Source of the DNA: Paramicrobacterium fandaimingii
GTDB lineage: Bacteria > Actinomycetota > Actinomycetes > Actinomycetales > Microbacteriaceae
DNA length: 64,000 nt
NCBI RefSeq assembly: GCF_011751745.2
Contig: NZ_CP061170.1
Span: 2,914,001-2,978,000, forward strand
Reading direction: 5' to 3'
Shown: positions 1-8,469 of the stretch, piece by piece
How the letters are laid out: each line of letters opens with the position of its first letter
Position numbering within the stretch: position 1 is the first letter of the stretch
The notes under the pieces: model-generated
Database searches by the model: none
What the model was told of the DNA's origin: nothing
What the model saw: only the letters and a program-made list of their open reading frames with translations
Program-made: the position numbers and the translations under genes

Positions 1-1096
1 GCACGAGTCCGATCAGCACGGTTGTCGGAGCCGAAAAGCGAGCGGCGACGTGCCGCGCCTGAGCGCCAGCGACAAACGCGCCGAGCCCCATTGCGGCGAG
101 CGCGAGTCCCGCCTGAAGCGTGGTGACGCCCAGCGCATTGACGATGAATAGAGGTAGCGCGAAAAGCAGCCCGAACTCCCCGATTGCCACGCAGAGGGCG
201 ACGAGGTTGCCCCAGCGGAACGTGCGCACACGAAACAGACTGAGGTCGAGAATCGCCGATCGTGCGTGCCCTGCACGGCGCAATTCCCAGAGCACGAAAC
301 CGACGAGGGATGCCGCGCCCAGCAGCAGCGCGGGAGGGACCGCCGAGATCGCGGCATCCGTTCCCCAGGTCCACGAAAAGATCGTGAGCTCAGACGTCGG
401 CGCCCACCAGCCAAGTGACTCCCCCTCGATGAGTCCGAAGACCAGCAGCCCAAAGCCGGCAACGCTGAGCAGCAGACCGCCGACGTCAAGCCCGGGAACC
501 TCGATCTTCTCGCGCGATTCATCAACGGTGAGCAGAACCCCCACGATGAGCATCGCGCCGAGCGGAGCGTTGACGATGAAGATCCACTGCCACGTGAACG
601 ACGTCGTAATCCACCCGCCGACGAGCGGTCCGAGAGCGGCCATGCCCGAGATCACGGCACCCCACACGCCGAACGCAATCGCGCGGTCTTTGCCACGGAA
701 TGTGGCGTTGACGCTTGAGAGCGTCGTCGGCAGAATGAGCGCCCCGCCAACGCCTTGCACAACCCGCGCGCCGATCAGTGTTCCCGCCGATGTGGCAAGG
801 GCCGCGATAGCGCTGCCCGCGACGAAGACGACGATGCCGATGATGAGAAGTCGGCGCCGGCCGAACCGATCTCCGAGGCGCCCCGTCGTCAGCAGCAGCG
901 CGGCGAACACCACAGAGTAGATGCCGTTCACCCACTGCGCCTCACTCACCTCGAGGTCGAGATCGGCGATCAGCGTCGGAAGGGCGACGCCGACGATCGT
1001 GCCATCGAGCACGATCATCGACAGCGATGCCGCGAGCATCCCGAGGCCGATCCACCGTCTTTTGCCCGCCGTCTGCTGTGTGCTGACCGATGACAT
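1..1096 (-). CDS. MFS drug exporter, DHA2/EmrB-like (partial)
   Basis: Integral-membrane proton-driven efflux pump of the 14-helix DHA2 group. The reading frame opens at the ATG at 1096 (upstream AGAAAGAAG ribosome site) and is still open at the window edge, so about 365 N-terminal residues are seen and the C-terminus is missing. Residues 15-35 form the first helix, followed by LDGTIVGVALP (30-40), the typical DHA2 motif. GRLGDRFGRRR (72-82) is the MFS motif A loop. Further hydrophobic helices alternate with short loops up to the edge. The substrate cannot be read from sequence; multidrug or antiseptic export is the family norm. It stands divergent to the reductase at 1306. Confidence 0.88.
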   Translation of the reverse strand, partial: MSSVSTQQTAGKRRWIGLGMLAASLSMIVLDGTIVGVALPTLIADLDLEVSEAQWVNGIYSVVFAALLLTTGRLGDRFGRRRLLIIGIVVFVAGSAIAALATSAGTLIGARVVQGVGGALILPTTLSSVNATFRGKDRAIAFGVWGAVISGMAALGPLVGGWITTSFTWQWIFIVNAPLGAMLIVGVLLTVDESREKIEVPGLDVGGLLLSVAGFGLLVFGLIEGESLGWWAPTSELTIFSWTWGTDAAISAVPPALLLGAASLVGFVLWELRRAGHARSAILDLSLFRVRTFRWGNLVALCVAIGEFGLLFALPLFIVNALGVTTLQAGLALAAMGLGAFVAGAQARHVAARFSAPTTVLIGLV

Positions 1097-1305
1097 CGGT
1101 GCTTCTTTCTGCCGGAGACAACCCGGCACACTCAGAGACTACGCACTCGAGGGTGGTGGGGCATCGATCAAAGGACGCATTCGCACACGACGAGCGATGT
1201 TTATGTTCCCCGGTGTTTACTCCGCGAGCTCAGCGGTAGACAATGCAAGAAAGCGGGACGCAGCGACGCTCTTGGCGTGCAGCGGGGTCGCGCGAAGGGA
1301 GCACC

Positions 1306-1881
1306 ATGACCGCGCGATTCGTGTACTGGATGAACGTCTCTGTCGACGGCTACATCGAGCGAGACCCCGGCGAAGACGGCGGAGGCGATTGGATGCTGAT
1401 CACGGAAGAGCTTCACCGTGAGTTCAATTCCCGGGCGCAGGCCCTCACGATGATGGTTCAGGGTCGCTCGGTCTACGAGATCATGGATCCGTTCTGGCCG
1501 AACGCGCGCAACGATTCGTCATTGCCGGATTACCTGCGCGAGTATGGCGAGATCTGGACGACCAAGCCCAAGGTGCTCGTCTCACGCACACGAACCACGG
1601 CCGATCACAACACCCGGGTCATCGGAGGCGATGACGCGATCACTCAGCTTGCCGAGCTTCGAGCAGACAGCGATGGTGACATCGGTGTCGGCGGCGCAAC
1701 GCTGGCGACGGCGCTGCATCGCGCCCACCTGCTCGATGAGCTGCTCTTGTTCATTCACCCCGCCTGGCTGGGGCGCGGTCGTCCGTTGTTCAACGACCCG
1801 CCCCCACAGCTGACGCTCGATCTGCTCGAGCATCGCCTCTTCGAGGGCGGGGTCGCGATGCATCGGTACGCCGTGGCGTGA
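1306..1881 (+). CDS. RibD C-terminal-domain (DHFR-fold) reductase
   Basis: Small soluble protein of 191 residues with the dihydrofolate-reductase fold of the RibD C-terminal family, which binds NADPH. Seen directly: the N-terminal strand VYWMNVSVDGYIE, and VGGATLATAL followed by LDELLLFIHPAWLGRGRPLF near the C-terminus, both typical of this family. The ATG at 1306 is preferred to an upstream in-frame codon because GAAGGGAG lies directly ahead of it. Family members are mostly uncharacterised stand-alone reductases, and folate or riboflavin work is not implied: the true folA is at 10027. The upstream gap may hold a promoter, but none is clear. Confidence 0.85.
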   Translation: MTARFVYWMNVSVDGYIERDPGEDGGGDWMLITEELHREFNSRAQALTMMVQGRSVYEIMDPFWPNARNDSSLPDYLREYGEIWTTKPKVLVSRTRTTADHNTRVIGGDDAITQLAELRADSDGDIGVGGATLATALHRAHLLDELLLFIHPAWLGRGRPLFNDPPPQLTLDLLEHRLFEGGVAMHRYAVA

Positions 1882-1890
1882 CGCCCCGGC

Positions 1891-3279
1891 TCAGCTCTGC
1901 TGCGGCACCCAGTTGCGGTAGCTGAACTGGGCGGCGCGGTGCTCGGGTGCAACACGGTCGCCCTTCTCCTGCAGTTTGTTCCGCAGCGTTCCCGGAGTGT
2001 ATTCAGTCTGGTAAGCACCCCGTGACTGCAGAACGGGAATCACGTGCTCAACGATGTCTTCGAACGTGCCGGGCGTCACCGCGTAGGCGAGGTTGAAGCC
2101 GTCGACGTCTGAGTGCTCAGCGATGTCCTGAAGCTGGTCGGCGATCTCCTCGCCGCTTCCCACGATGTACGGGCCGAGGCCGCCGATCGCTCCCTGCTTC
2201 GCAATGTCTCCGACCGTCCAAACGGTGCCATCGTCAGCGCCGCGCTGCACATTGGCGACGGCGGACTGAATGGCGTTGCTCTTGACGTTGCCAACGGGCT
2301 CGTCAAGCGAGTACTTCGACAGGTCGACGCCCATCCACCCCGAGAGAAACACGGCTGCGCCCTCCGGGCTGGCGTAGCTGAGGTAGTCCTCAAACTTCGC
2401 CTGCGCCTTCTCGGGCGTCGCGTCGGTGATCACGGTGATGAGCGCGTAGATGCGAGCATCGTAGCGCCCGCGCCCAGCCGCTTCGAGGCCGTCGCGAATG
2501 CGCGTGACCGTCTCTTTCAGCCCATCGTTCGTCGAGTTGGCGATGAAGATGGCCTCGGCGTTCTCTGCGGCGAACGTCACGCCGCGGGGTGAGGCACCGG
2601 CCTGGTAGATCACGGGCGTGCGCTGCGGGCTCGGCTCGGAGATGTGGATGCCGGGAACCGTGAAGTTCTTGCCCTCGTGGCCGATCTCGTGCACCTTGCT
2701 CGGGTCGGTGAACACGCCCGACTCACGGTCGTATTGCACGGCGTCGTCTTCCCACGAGCCTTCCCACAGCTTGTAGAGCACCTCGAGGTACTCGTCAGCG
2801 TAGTCGTAGCGGTCGTCGTGCTCCATCTGGTCGTCGTGCCCCATGTTGCGCGCAGCGCTGGGCAAGTACCCGGTGACGACGTTCCAGCCGACGCGGCCCT
2901 TCGTCAGGTGATCGAGCGTCGTCAGGCGGCGGGCGAACGGATACGGATGCTCGTATGCCGTTCCGGCGGTCACGCCGAAGCCCAGGTTCTCGGTGACGGC
3001 GGCCATCGCCGAGACGAGCAGCAGCGGGTCATTCACAGGCACCTGCGCGCCGTGCTTGATTGCGCCCTCGTTGCTCGAGCCATAGACGTCGTAGGTGCCC
3101 AGCACGTCGGCGATGAACAGCCCGTCGAACTTGCCGCGCTCCAGCAGCTGGGCAAGGTGCGTCCAGTACTCGATCGTATTGTACTCACGCGAGCGGTCGT
3201 CTGGATGCCGCCACAGACCGGAGGACTGATGAGCGACGCAGTTCATGTCAAAAGCGTTGAAGCGAATCTGGCGGGTCAT
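1891..3279 (-). CDS. FMN-dependent monooxygenase, NtaA/SnaA/DszA family
   Basis: Luciferase-like (LLM class) flavin monooxygenase of 462 residues, the normal length for the NtaA/SnaA/DszA branch, which oxidises sulfur or nitrogen compounds with FMNH2 from a separate reductase. Typical pieces: IRFNAFDMNCVAHQSSGLW at the start, FDGLFIADVLGTYDVY, TAGTAYEHPYPFARRL, and GRVGWNVVTGYLPSAARNMG around residue 130. A strongly acidic D/Y-rich stretch (MEHDDRYDYADEYLEVL) follows, as usual. No flavin reductase or sulfonate transporter adjoins it, so the substrate is unknown. It converges with the reductase at 1306, with a 9-base gap. Confidence 0.9.
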   Translation of the reverse strand: MTRQIRFNAFDMNCVAHQSSGLWRHPDDRSREYNTIEYWTHLAQLLERGKFDGLFIADVLGTYDVYGSSNEGAIKHGAQVPVNDPLLLVSAMAAVTENLGFGVTAGTAYEHPYPFARRLTTLDHLTKGRVGWNVVTGYLPSAARNMGHDDQMEHDDRYDYADEYLEVLYKLWEGSWEDDAVQYDRESGVFTDPSKVHEIGHEGKNFTVPGIHISEPSPQRTPVIYQAGASPRGVTFAAENAEAIFIANSTNDGLKETVTRIRDGLEAAGRGRYDARIYALITVITDATPEKAQAKFEDYLSYASPEGAAVFLSGWMGVDLSKYSLDEPVGNVKSNAIQSAVANVQRGADDGTVWTVGDIAKQGAIGGLGPYIVGSGEEIADQLQDIAEHSDVDGFNLAYAVTPGTFEDIVEHVIPVLQSRGAYQTEYTPGTLRNKLQEKGDRVAPEHRAAQFSYRNWVPQQS

Positions 3280-3362
3280 TCACCAAGGATGCTCCGCCTG
3301 ACAGCATCCGTCACCTTCGACGTTTCACATTTCGTCACAGTGCGCGCTGCGATCGGTCCGAG

Positions 3363-4547
3363 TTAGGCGATGACGCGCTCGTAGATCTCGATCATGCGCG
3401 CTGTCTGCGCGCTCTGGCGCAGCGTGTCGGCGGCGCTCGGCGAAGGTCGGCTGAGCTCACCGGATGCTGTGGAGTCGACGAACCGCGTGATCGTCTCTGC
3501 GAGCGCGTCGATCGAATCGTTCTCGGGTTCGACGTAGACCCCTTCGGGAAGTTCGGCTGCGATCTTCGGGTCGCACACGATCGACGTCGTTCCCAGCGCC
3601 GCCGCCTCGAAGACGGTCATGCCCTGCGTCTCGAAGCCGATGGAGGTCTGCGCGAGCGCATCGGCGTCGGCGATTGCCGCGAGCGCCTCCTGATACGGCA
3701 CTTTTCCGGCGAAGACGACGCGGTCGCGCAGCTTGTGCTTCGCGACGAACTCTCGCGCCTTTGAGAGCAGAAGTCCCTGGCCGTAGAGGCGCACCTCCGC
3801 ATTGACTCCGGATCGCTTGATTGCCTGAAGAAACTCGAGAATGCGCTTTTCGTGACTCATTCTGCCCATCCACACGAGGCTGGGGCGCGACTTCTTCGCG
3901 TCAGGGTCGCGGCTGTCAAGCACCTGGTCGATCACCTCGTCGTCTGCTCCGGTGCGCACGACGTCGATCTCTTGCGCAACGCCCTTCGTGCGAAGAAGCG
4001 CCGCGAAGTGATTGCTGGGCGCCGTAACAGCATCCGCTCTGAGGGCGAGCTCGTTGAGGTAGCGCCAGGCGTCTGGGCGCAGCAGCGACAGCTGGCCGCC
4101 GAGCGAACGCCCTTCGATGGCGAGCAGCATCTTCGTGACGACCTTGGGAAAGGGGACGGTCTTGCGCAAACCGAACTCCATGTTGTTGTGAAACGTGAGC
4201 ACAACGGGAATGCTGTGTCGCTGGGCAAATCGGAGCCCGATGGCGGCGCCCCAGAAGTCGCCCTGAATGTGCACGACGTCGGCGGGGCCGCGACGAGCCA
4301 TCTCAGCGTCAAGTGCGCGATCGCTTCGACGGCCGGGGCGTGTCAGCGCGTATTCGCGGTCGAAGGTGATGGGAAACGACGGGAGGTCGACGTAGCAGGG
4401 GTCTTGCGGGTGCTCGCGATGCATGCCGGGGGCCACAATGGTCACCCGGTGGCCGGCCTTCTCGAGAAACTTCTTCTGCAGTCGAATCGAAACCTGCGCA
4501 CCGCCAAGCGACTCAGGATGCTGGTCAGTCGCGATCATGATGTGCAT
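3363..4547 (-). CDS. Glycosyltransferase family 4
   Basis: Cytoplasmic GT-B glycosyltransferase of 394 residues that moves a sugar from a nucleotide or lipid donor with retention. Visible: the N-terminal IATDQHPESLGGAQVS acceptor-side glycine loop; VVHIQGDFWGAAIGLRFAQ; the second Rossmann half beginning SRPSLVWMGRMSHEKRI; and the acidic EFLQ...FETQGMTVFEAAALG donor-binding region. It looks like the alpha-mannosyltransferases of actinobacterial glycolipid synthesis, but the acceptor cannot be read. It is a single gene with no partners. A second ATG lies three codons in; the first was kept because it includes the conserved start of the first strand. Confidence 0.85.
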   Translation of the reverse strand: MHIMIATDQHPESLGGAQVSIRLQKKFLEKAGHRVTIVAPGMHREHPQDPCYVDLPSFPITFDREYALTRPGRRSDRALDAEMARRGPADVVHIQGDFWGAAIGLRFAQRHSIPVVLTFHNNMEFGLRKTVPFPKVVTKMLLAIEGRSLGGQLSLLRPDAWRYLNELALRADAVTAPSNHFAALLRTKGVAQEIDVVRTGADDEVIDQVLDSRDPDAKKSRPSLVWMGRMSHEKRILEFLQAIKRSGVNAEVRLYGQGLLLSKAREFVAKHKLRDRVVFAGKVPYQEALAAIADADALAQTSIGFETQGMTVFEAAALGTTSIVCDPKIAAELPEGVYVEPENDSIDALAETITRFVDSTASGELSRPSPSAADTLRQSAQTARMIEIYERVIA

Positions 4548-4640
4548 TGTCAGCTAACAATACCGGGCGCCCCTTCGCCTCGACCGTGAGTTTCGCCCAG
4601 AGCGTGCCCTCACCGCAGACCCGCGTGCCCGAAGCGCGCG

Positions 4641-5666
4641 CTACGCCGAGCGCAGTTCAGGCACGCCTTCGCCGTCTCGTGGCGGAGCAGGGGGCGTGCC
4701 GTCGCCGAACGGGCGGCCGCCCAGCTGCTCGCGACCGTGCGGGGTGAGCCAGGGCCTCTCGTCTGGGCCGACGGGAACGATTCCGCTCGGGTTGATGTCG
4801 CGGTGCACGACGTAATAGTGCGCCTTGATCTGCTCGAAGTCGATCGTGTCGCCGAATCCAGGAGTCTGGAAGAGGTCGCGCGCATACGCCCACAGCACCG
4901 GCATTTCGGCGAGCTTCGAACGGTTGCACTTGAAGTGCCCGTGGTACACGGCGTCGAAGCGCGCGAGGGTTGTGAACAACCGCACGTCAGCTTCGGTAAT
5001 GGTGTCCCCCACGAGAAACCGCTGCCGTTCGAGGCGCTCGCTCAGCCAATCGAGACGTTCGAAGAGTGCGGTGTACGCTCGCTCGTACGAATTCTGAGAC
5101 CCCGCGAATCCCGCCTTGTACACACCGTTGTTCACGTCGTGGTAGACGAGCTCGCTCACCTCATCGATCTCGTCGCGCAGCCCCTCGGGGTACAGGTCAG
5201 GTGCCCGCTCGCGGTGAAACTCTGCCCACTCGGTTTCGAAGTCGAGTGTGATCTGAGGGAAGTTGTTTGTGACGACGGCACCGCTGGCGACGTCGACGAT
5301 CGCCGGAACGGTGATTCCGCGAGGGTAGTCGCTGAAGCGCGCAAAGTAGGCCTGCTGCAGCCGCTCGATGCCCAGCACCGGGTCAACGCCGCCCGGATCG
5401 AGGTCGAAAGTCCAGCTTCGCTGGTCGTGCGTCGGCCCGGGAAGCCCGAGCGAGATCGCTCCCTCGAGCCCGAGGAGCCTGCGCACGATTATCGTGCGGT
5501 TTGCCCACGGGCACGCGCGCGCTGCGATAAGGCGATACCGTCCGGCCTCGACCGGCCAGCCATCGCGCCCGTCGCGCGTAATGCGGTCTTCAATGTAGTT
5601 TGTGTCGCGATCGTAGGGCCGCCCTGGCTCTACGTAGCGCGCGTCAGCATCCGTCGAATCAGCCAT
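4641..5666 (-). CDS. Xi-class glutathione transferase-like (glutathionyl-hydroquinone reductase)
   Basis: Thioredoxin-fold transferase of the xi (YqjG/ECM4) class, which reductively removes thiol adducts from hydroquinones. ACPWANR (Cys52 from the ATG at 5666) is the catalytic motif; a thioredoxin-like N-domain is followed by an all-helical C-domain ending in the typical HYYxVHxDINPSGIVPxGP. Length 341 is slightly above the usual 310-330. The start is uncertain: a GTG at 5690 overlaps the stop of the upstream DUF2017 gene and would permit coupling, while the ATG at 5666 lacks a clear ribosome site. Actinobacteria generally use mycothiol rather than glutathione, so the real cosubstrate is open. 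Confidence 0.86.
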   Translation of the reverse strand: MADSTDADARYVEPGRPYDRDTNYIEDRITRDGRDGWPVEAGRYRLIAARACPWANRTIIVRRLLGLEGAISLGLPGPTHDQRSWTFDLDPGGVDPVLGIERLQQAYFARFSDYPRGITVPAIVDVASGAVVTNNFPQITLDFETEWAEFHRERAPDLYPEGLRDEIDEVSELVYHDVNNGVYKAGFAGSQNSYERAYTALFERLDWLSERLERQRFLVGDTITEADVRLFTTLARFDAVYHGHFKCNRSKLAEMPVLWAYARDLFQTPGFGDTIDFEQIKAHYYVVHRDINPSGIVPVGPDERPWLTPHGREQLGGRPFGDGTPPAPPRDGEGVPELRSA

Positions 5667-5686
5667 GTCTCGACCATACGTCGCAA

Positions 5687-6208
5687 TCACTGGGCGTCGA
5701 GCTTGTCGACGGCTTCGATCAGCGTTCCCTGCACGAACGTCAGCCAGTCATACATGCCGCGCAGCGATTCGACGTCATCGTCGGTGAGCTCTGCGATGAG
5801 TTCGTCCGTCGGCTCGGCGATGCGCGAGTCGAGGCTCAGCCGCAGGTCGGTGAGCGACCGCATCCATCGAAGTGCCTGTTCGCGGCCGATGCGCACCTCG
5901 GTCGTCGTTCCCATCTGAACGGGCAGCGCACCCTGATCGCGGAACGTCTCGAGAACGGCGTCGGCATCTGCCTTCTTGGCGAGCGCGATGTCGCCGATGG
6001 TGAAGCGCCTGAATTCCGAAGCCGCCTCCTCGTCGTTCATGTAGGCGGGCGGGAAAAGCCGGTCTCCTGCCGCGTCATCGATCGCGCCTCCCGATTCGAC
6101 TCCAGCGATCAGTGAGCGCAGCTGCTCGGTGAGGTTTGTCAGAACCGAGACCTCGATGTCGTCAAACTGCGCCTCGACGTGGTCTCCTGACCGGCGAAAA
6201 GCCTTCAT
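5687..6208 (-). CDS. DUF2017 family protein
   Basis: Protein of about 173 residues matching the DUF2017 family, which in actinobacteria lies next to clpS; its function is unknown. No signal peptide or membrane segment is visible; the protein is acidic and mostly helical. The ATG at 6208 shares one base with the clpS stop (TGATG), so translation is probably coupled. The shared transcription suggests, but does not prove, a role linked to ClpS-dependent N-degron proteolysis. Conserved-looking stretches are the N-terminal FRRSGDHVEAQFDDIEVSVL and the C-terminal SLRGMYDWLTFVQGTLI. Confidence 0.85.
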   Translation of the reverse strand: MKAFRRSGDHVEAQFDDIEVSVLTNLTEQLRSLIAGVESGGAIDDAAGDRLFPPAYMNDEEAASEFRRFTIGDIALAKKADADAVLETFRDQGALPVQMGTTTEVRIGREQALRWMRSLTDLRLSLDSRIAEPTDELIAELTDDDVESLRGMYDWLTFVQGTLIEAVDKLDAQ

Positions 6209-6492
6209 CACCCGCCCGCCTTCTGCAGCGTTGCCATGAGACCGTAACCGTGCATTGCGGTGACATGCCTCTCCATCTCTTCGCGCGTACCGCTTGCGAC
6301 AACGGCGCGGCCGTCATTGTGCACAGTCAGCATCAGCCGCTCAGCCTTCTCGGCGCTCATGCCGAAATAGCTGCGGAACACGAACGACACATAGGTCATC
6401 AGGTTCACCGGGTCGTCCCAGACGATCGTCACCCAGGGCGAGCCGAGCGTCAGCTGCTCGTCGAGTCTGGTGTCTTCGTCGGTCTGCGGCAT
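6208..6492 (-). CDS. clpS: ATP-dependent Clp protease adaptor ClpS
   Basis: Adaptor of 94 residues that binds destabilising N-terminal residues of substrates and hands them to the ClpC/ClpA unfoldase. The signature region is clear: [19 protein letters not shown] (the DDP/N pocket strand), then [20 protein letters not shown] and [20 protein letters not shown]. Full length for the family. First gene of a clpS-DUF2017-(transferase) unit with overlapping or abutting ends. Confidence 0.95.
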   Translation of the reverse strand: MPQTDEDTRLDEQLTLGSPWVTIVWDDPVNLMTYVSFVFRSYFGMSAEKAERLMLTVHNDGRAVVASGTREEMERHVTAMHGYGLMATLQKAGG

Positions 6493-6556
6493 ACCTCTAT
6501 GCTGACACCTCTCGGGCCGCGAAGCATCCGTCTTTCCCTCAGGTTTCAGCCCGCGG

Positions 6557-7495
6557 TCAGATCAACCCGACGGCAGTACCGGATGCCGCCGAGCGATGCG
6601 CCGCCTCGGCAATGCGCACGGCCGCGAGGCCGTCGATCGCCGTCACCCGGGTCGGCGCACCATCGGTAATCGCGTCGGCGAAGTCGCCCAGCTGGGCGAG
6701 ATACGCGTCGCCGTGCGCGGCGGCCGACTCGGCGTCGCGTTGGGCCGTTGAGTCGTCATCGATCGATCCGGCGTCGCCCTCAATGCGAAAAGTGGCACGA
6801 AATCGCGTGTCGGCTGGCCCCCATCGCCCCGTCACCTCGGTCACCGCACCTCCGACGTGCGTGAGAGTCACACGCGCTTCGACGAGCTGCGGAACGACAC
6901 CGTCGACCGTTTCGGGGTTCTGCGTCGCCTCGACGCGCTGCACGTCCCCGAACATCCAACGCGCCTGGTCGTAGTCGTGAATGAGAAAATCCACGAGGAT
7001 GCCGCCCGAGGCAGCGTCATCGTCGAACCATGAGCCTCCGGCCGGTGTCGCAGCCTCGCGAGTGAACTCCGCGCGGGAAATTCGTCCGAGGGCGCCGGAC
7101 GCAACTGTCGCGTGCGCTGTCGCATAGGGCTCCATGTATCGCACGACGTGGGCGGGAAACAGCGGAATCTCCGCCGCTTCGGCCGAGCGCACGAGGTCCC
7201 GTGCGACGTCGGCCGTGCGCGCGAGTGGCTTTTCGCACACGATCGGCAGGTCGGCCGAGATCGCCGCGCGAATCTGCTCGGCGTGGTACGGCGTCGGCGA
7301 CGTGATGTCGACGATCGTCGCGTCGCGCAGAAGATCGTCAAGGGATGCCGCGGCCGTCACGCCGTGCTCGGCGGCAAACGCCTCTGCCGAACGCGGCGAC
7401 CACACGACGATGTCGAAACCGAGCTGCTTCCACGCCGCGGTGTGCGTTGCCGCCATGAAACCAGCGCCGATGAGTCCGATCGTGTGCTGTGCCAT
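6557..7495 (-). CDS. Gfo/Idh/MocA family NAD(P)-dependent oxidoreductase
   Basis: Two-domain dehydrogenase of 312 residues acting on sugars, inositols or their derivatives. The Rossmann start [19 protein letters not shown] and the [13 protein letters not shown] motif (the EKP lysine of this family) are clear; the C-terminal sheet domain includes [24 protein letters not shown] with the catalytic-type HD. The ATG at 7495 was chosen because GAAGGAG lies six bases before it; a longer frame upstream has no support. No transporter or sugar enzymes adjoin, so the substrate is unknown. A diverged copy of the first part of this gene lies at 8282-8375. Confidence 0.9.
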   Translation of the reverse strand: MAQHTIGLIGAGFMAATHTAAWKQLGFDIVVWSPRSAEAFAAEHGVTAAASLDDLLRDATIVDITSPTPYHAEQIRAAISADLPIVCEKPLARTADVARDLVRSAEAAEIPLFPAHVVRYMEPYATAHATVASGALGRISRAEFTREAATPAGGSWFDDDAASGGILVDFLIHDYDQARWMFGDVQRVEATQNPETVDGVVPQLVEARVTLTHVGGAVTEVTGRWGPADTRFRATFRIEGDAGSIDDDSTAQRDAESAAAHGDAYLAQLGDFADAITDGAPTRVTAIDGLAAVRIAEAAHRSAASGTAVGLI

Positions 7496-7574
7496 CGACG
7501 CTCCTTCGCTTGAAGCCAACGTAGCAGCGCGACGCCGAGGCGACGCGCGCGCAGCTGCGCGAGTCGATCGGTGT

Positions 7575-8012
7575 CTAGTCCGTGGAGAGCTTCTCGGCGA
7601 GCATCACGATGATGCCGCTCGGTCCGCGCACGTATGTGAGCTTGTAGACGTCTTCATACGTCGCCACGCCCCGAAGCGGTCGGCAACCGTGCTGTGCCGC
7701 TATCTCAAGAGCCTCGTCGATGTTGTCGACGGAGAAGGCAACGCGGTGCATGCCGATCTCGTTCGGCAGAGTCGGCAGCGTCTGGATGGCATCTGGGTGA
7801 ACATATTCGAAAAGCTCAAGCTGACCGGACCCATCAGGAGTCTGGAGCAGTGCGATCTTCGCGTGGTTGCCATCAAGTCCGACAGCGGTGTCCGCCCACT
7901 CGCCGCTGATTTCGTCCCGCCCGACCACGGTGAGCCCCAGATCGCTGAAGAATGAGATTGTTTCTTCCAAATCGCGTACGGCGATGCCAACGTTTTCCAT
8001 TGTGATGCCCAT
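7575..8012 (-). CDS. VOC (glyoxalase/bleomycin-resistance fold) protein
   Basis: Protein of about 145 residues with paired beta-alpha-beta-beta-beta modules of the vicinal-oxygen-chelate fold: VGIAVRDLEETISFFSDLGL opens the first module, GMHRVAFSVDNIDEALEIA the second, and it ends with YVRGPSGIIVMLAE. Candidate metal ligands are Glu in LELFEYVH and His in MHRVAF. The family includes glyoxalases, dioxygenases and antibiotic-binding proteins; which applies is not visible. The start is uncertain between GTG 8021, ATG 8012 and ATG 8000; none has a good ribosome site. It lies between the intact Gfo/Idh gene and that gene's duplicated fragment, in an accessory patch. Confidence 0.82.
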   Translation of the reverse strand: MGITMENVGIAVRDLEETISFFSDLGLTVVGRDEISGEWADTAVGLDGNHAKIALLQTPDGSGQLELFEYVHPDAIQTLPTLPNEIGMHRVAFSVDNIDEALEIAAQHGCRPLRGVATYEDVYKLTYVRGPSGIIVMLAEKLSTD

Positions 8013-8031
8013 GGGTCGCACTGTATCGAGC

Positions 8032-8235
8032 TGTGCCGTTCAACTCCAGTGGCGAATCGGGCGAACAATTCTTGAACGACAGAAGCATGAATCTTGGGGG
8101 TCGAGCATAGTCGAGCGACGTGCTCAAGATTTGCGCGCAGAGTTTCCCTCGATGAAGGGTTTCTCCCGTGCAAATCTCTTCTACATGCGTCGGTTCGCGC
8201 ATGCTTGGAGCGATCAAAAGGCAATTGTCCAATGA
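8032..8235 (+). pseudogene. DUF1016/YhcG nuclease remnant (internal N-domain fragment)
   Basis: One open frame without a start codon encodes about 67 residues that read like the DUF1016 N-terminal domain (YhcG family, PDDEXK-type nucleases): LQWRIGRTILERQKHE, then RAQDLRAEFPSMKGFSRANL and FYMRRFAHAW, ending at a TGA just after AIVQ. Intact family members begin about 25-30 residues earlier and continue for some 250 more, so both ends are missing. It runs up to the VOC gene's start region on the left. A second, differently truncated remnant lies at 9913-10027; the Fic gene sits between them. Family assignment rests on recognition of the motif pattern. Confidence 0.72.
8115..8170 (+). repeat. 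56-bp direct repeat, left copy (yhcG remnant)
   Basis: Matches 9973-10028 in the same orientation with only five differences; the first 34 bases, starting GCGACGTGCTCAAGATTTGC, are identical. In both copies the reading frame is RRAQDLRAEFP(S/A)MKGF, so the repeat is a conserved piece of two yhcG remnants, not an independent element. Confidence 0.9.
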
Positions 8236-8281
8236 TCTGTTGAACAATTGTTCTCTGGTCACATCGCCGCTCGATCACCAC

Positions 8282-8375
8282 CTGTCAGCAGCCATCAAGG
8301 CGGCGCCGATGAGTTCGATCGCGTGCAGTGACATCGAGGTTCCTTCGCTTGACGACAACGTTGCCGTGCGCTCGC
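8282..8375 (-). pseudogene. Diverged duplicate of the Gfo/Idh gene start
   Basis: About 94 bases align without gaps to 7444-7537, which is the ribosome site and first codons of the intact Gfo/Idh gene, at roughly three-quarters identity. Shared landmarks are the AAGCGAAGGA ribosome site and the start region: the fragment reads MSLHAIELIGAALMAAD where the intact gene reads [17 protein letters not shown]. The glycine-rich NAD loop is already damaged and the frame is not continued. It lies on the same strand as the intact gene, 838 bases upstream of it, with the VOC gene and a yhcG remnant between the copies. Confidence 0.78.
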
Positions 8376-8409
8376 GGCAACGGAGTGCGGAGCGGCCGAA
8401 CGGTGCGAA

Positions 8410-8459
8410 GTGTTGGTTATCACACGCAGTACCAACACTTTGGTATAGATGTGTTGGTA
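8410..8459 (+). promoter_or_regulatory. Probable fic promoter with GTGTTGGTA operator repeats
   Basis: TACCAACAC (8430-8438) and GTGTTGGTA (8451-8459) form a perfect 9-bp inverted repeat; a further half-site GTGTTGGTTA starts at 8410, and a nested TACCAA/TTGGTA pair spans 8430-8445. A TATAGAT -10-like element (8444-8450) sits inside the palindrome, so a bound protein would block transcription. The mRNA would start about 14 bases before the ATG, and no ribosome site is visible. The Fic protein itself ends in a winged-helix-like domain, making self-regulation likely (inference). Confidence 0.6.
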
Positions 8460-8469
8460 AGCTTGAATC

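Noticed and set aside
4737..5918. 393-codon plus-strand frame opposite the xi-class transferase
   Set aside because: Shadow of the minus-strand genes, crossing two of them.
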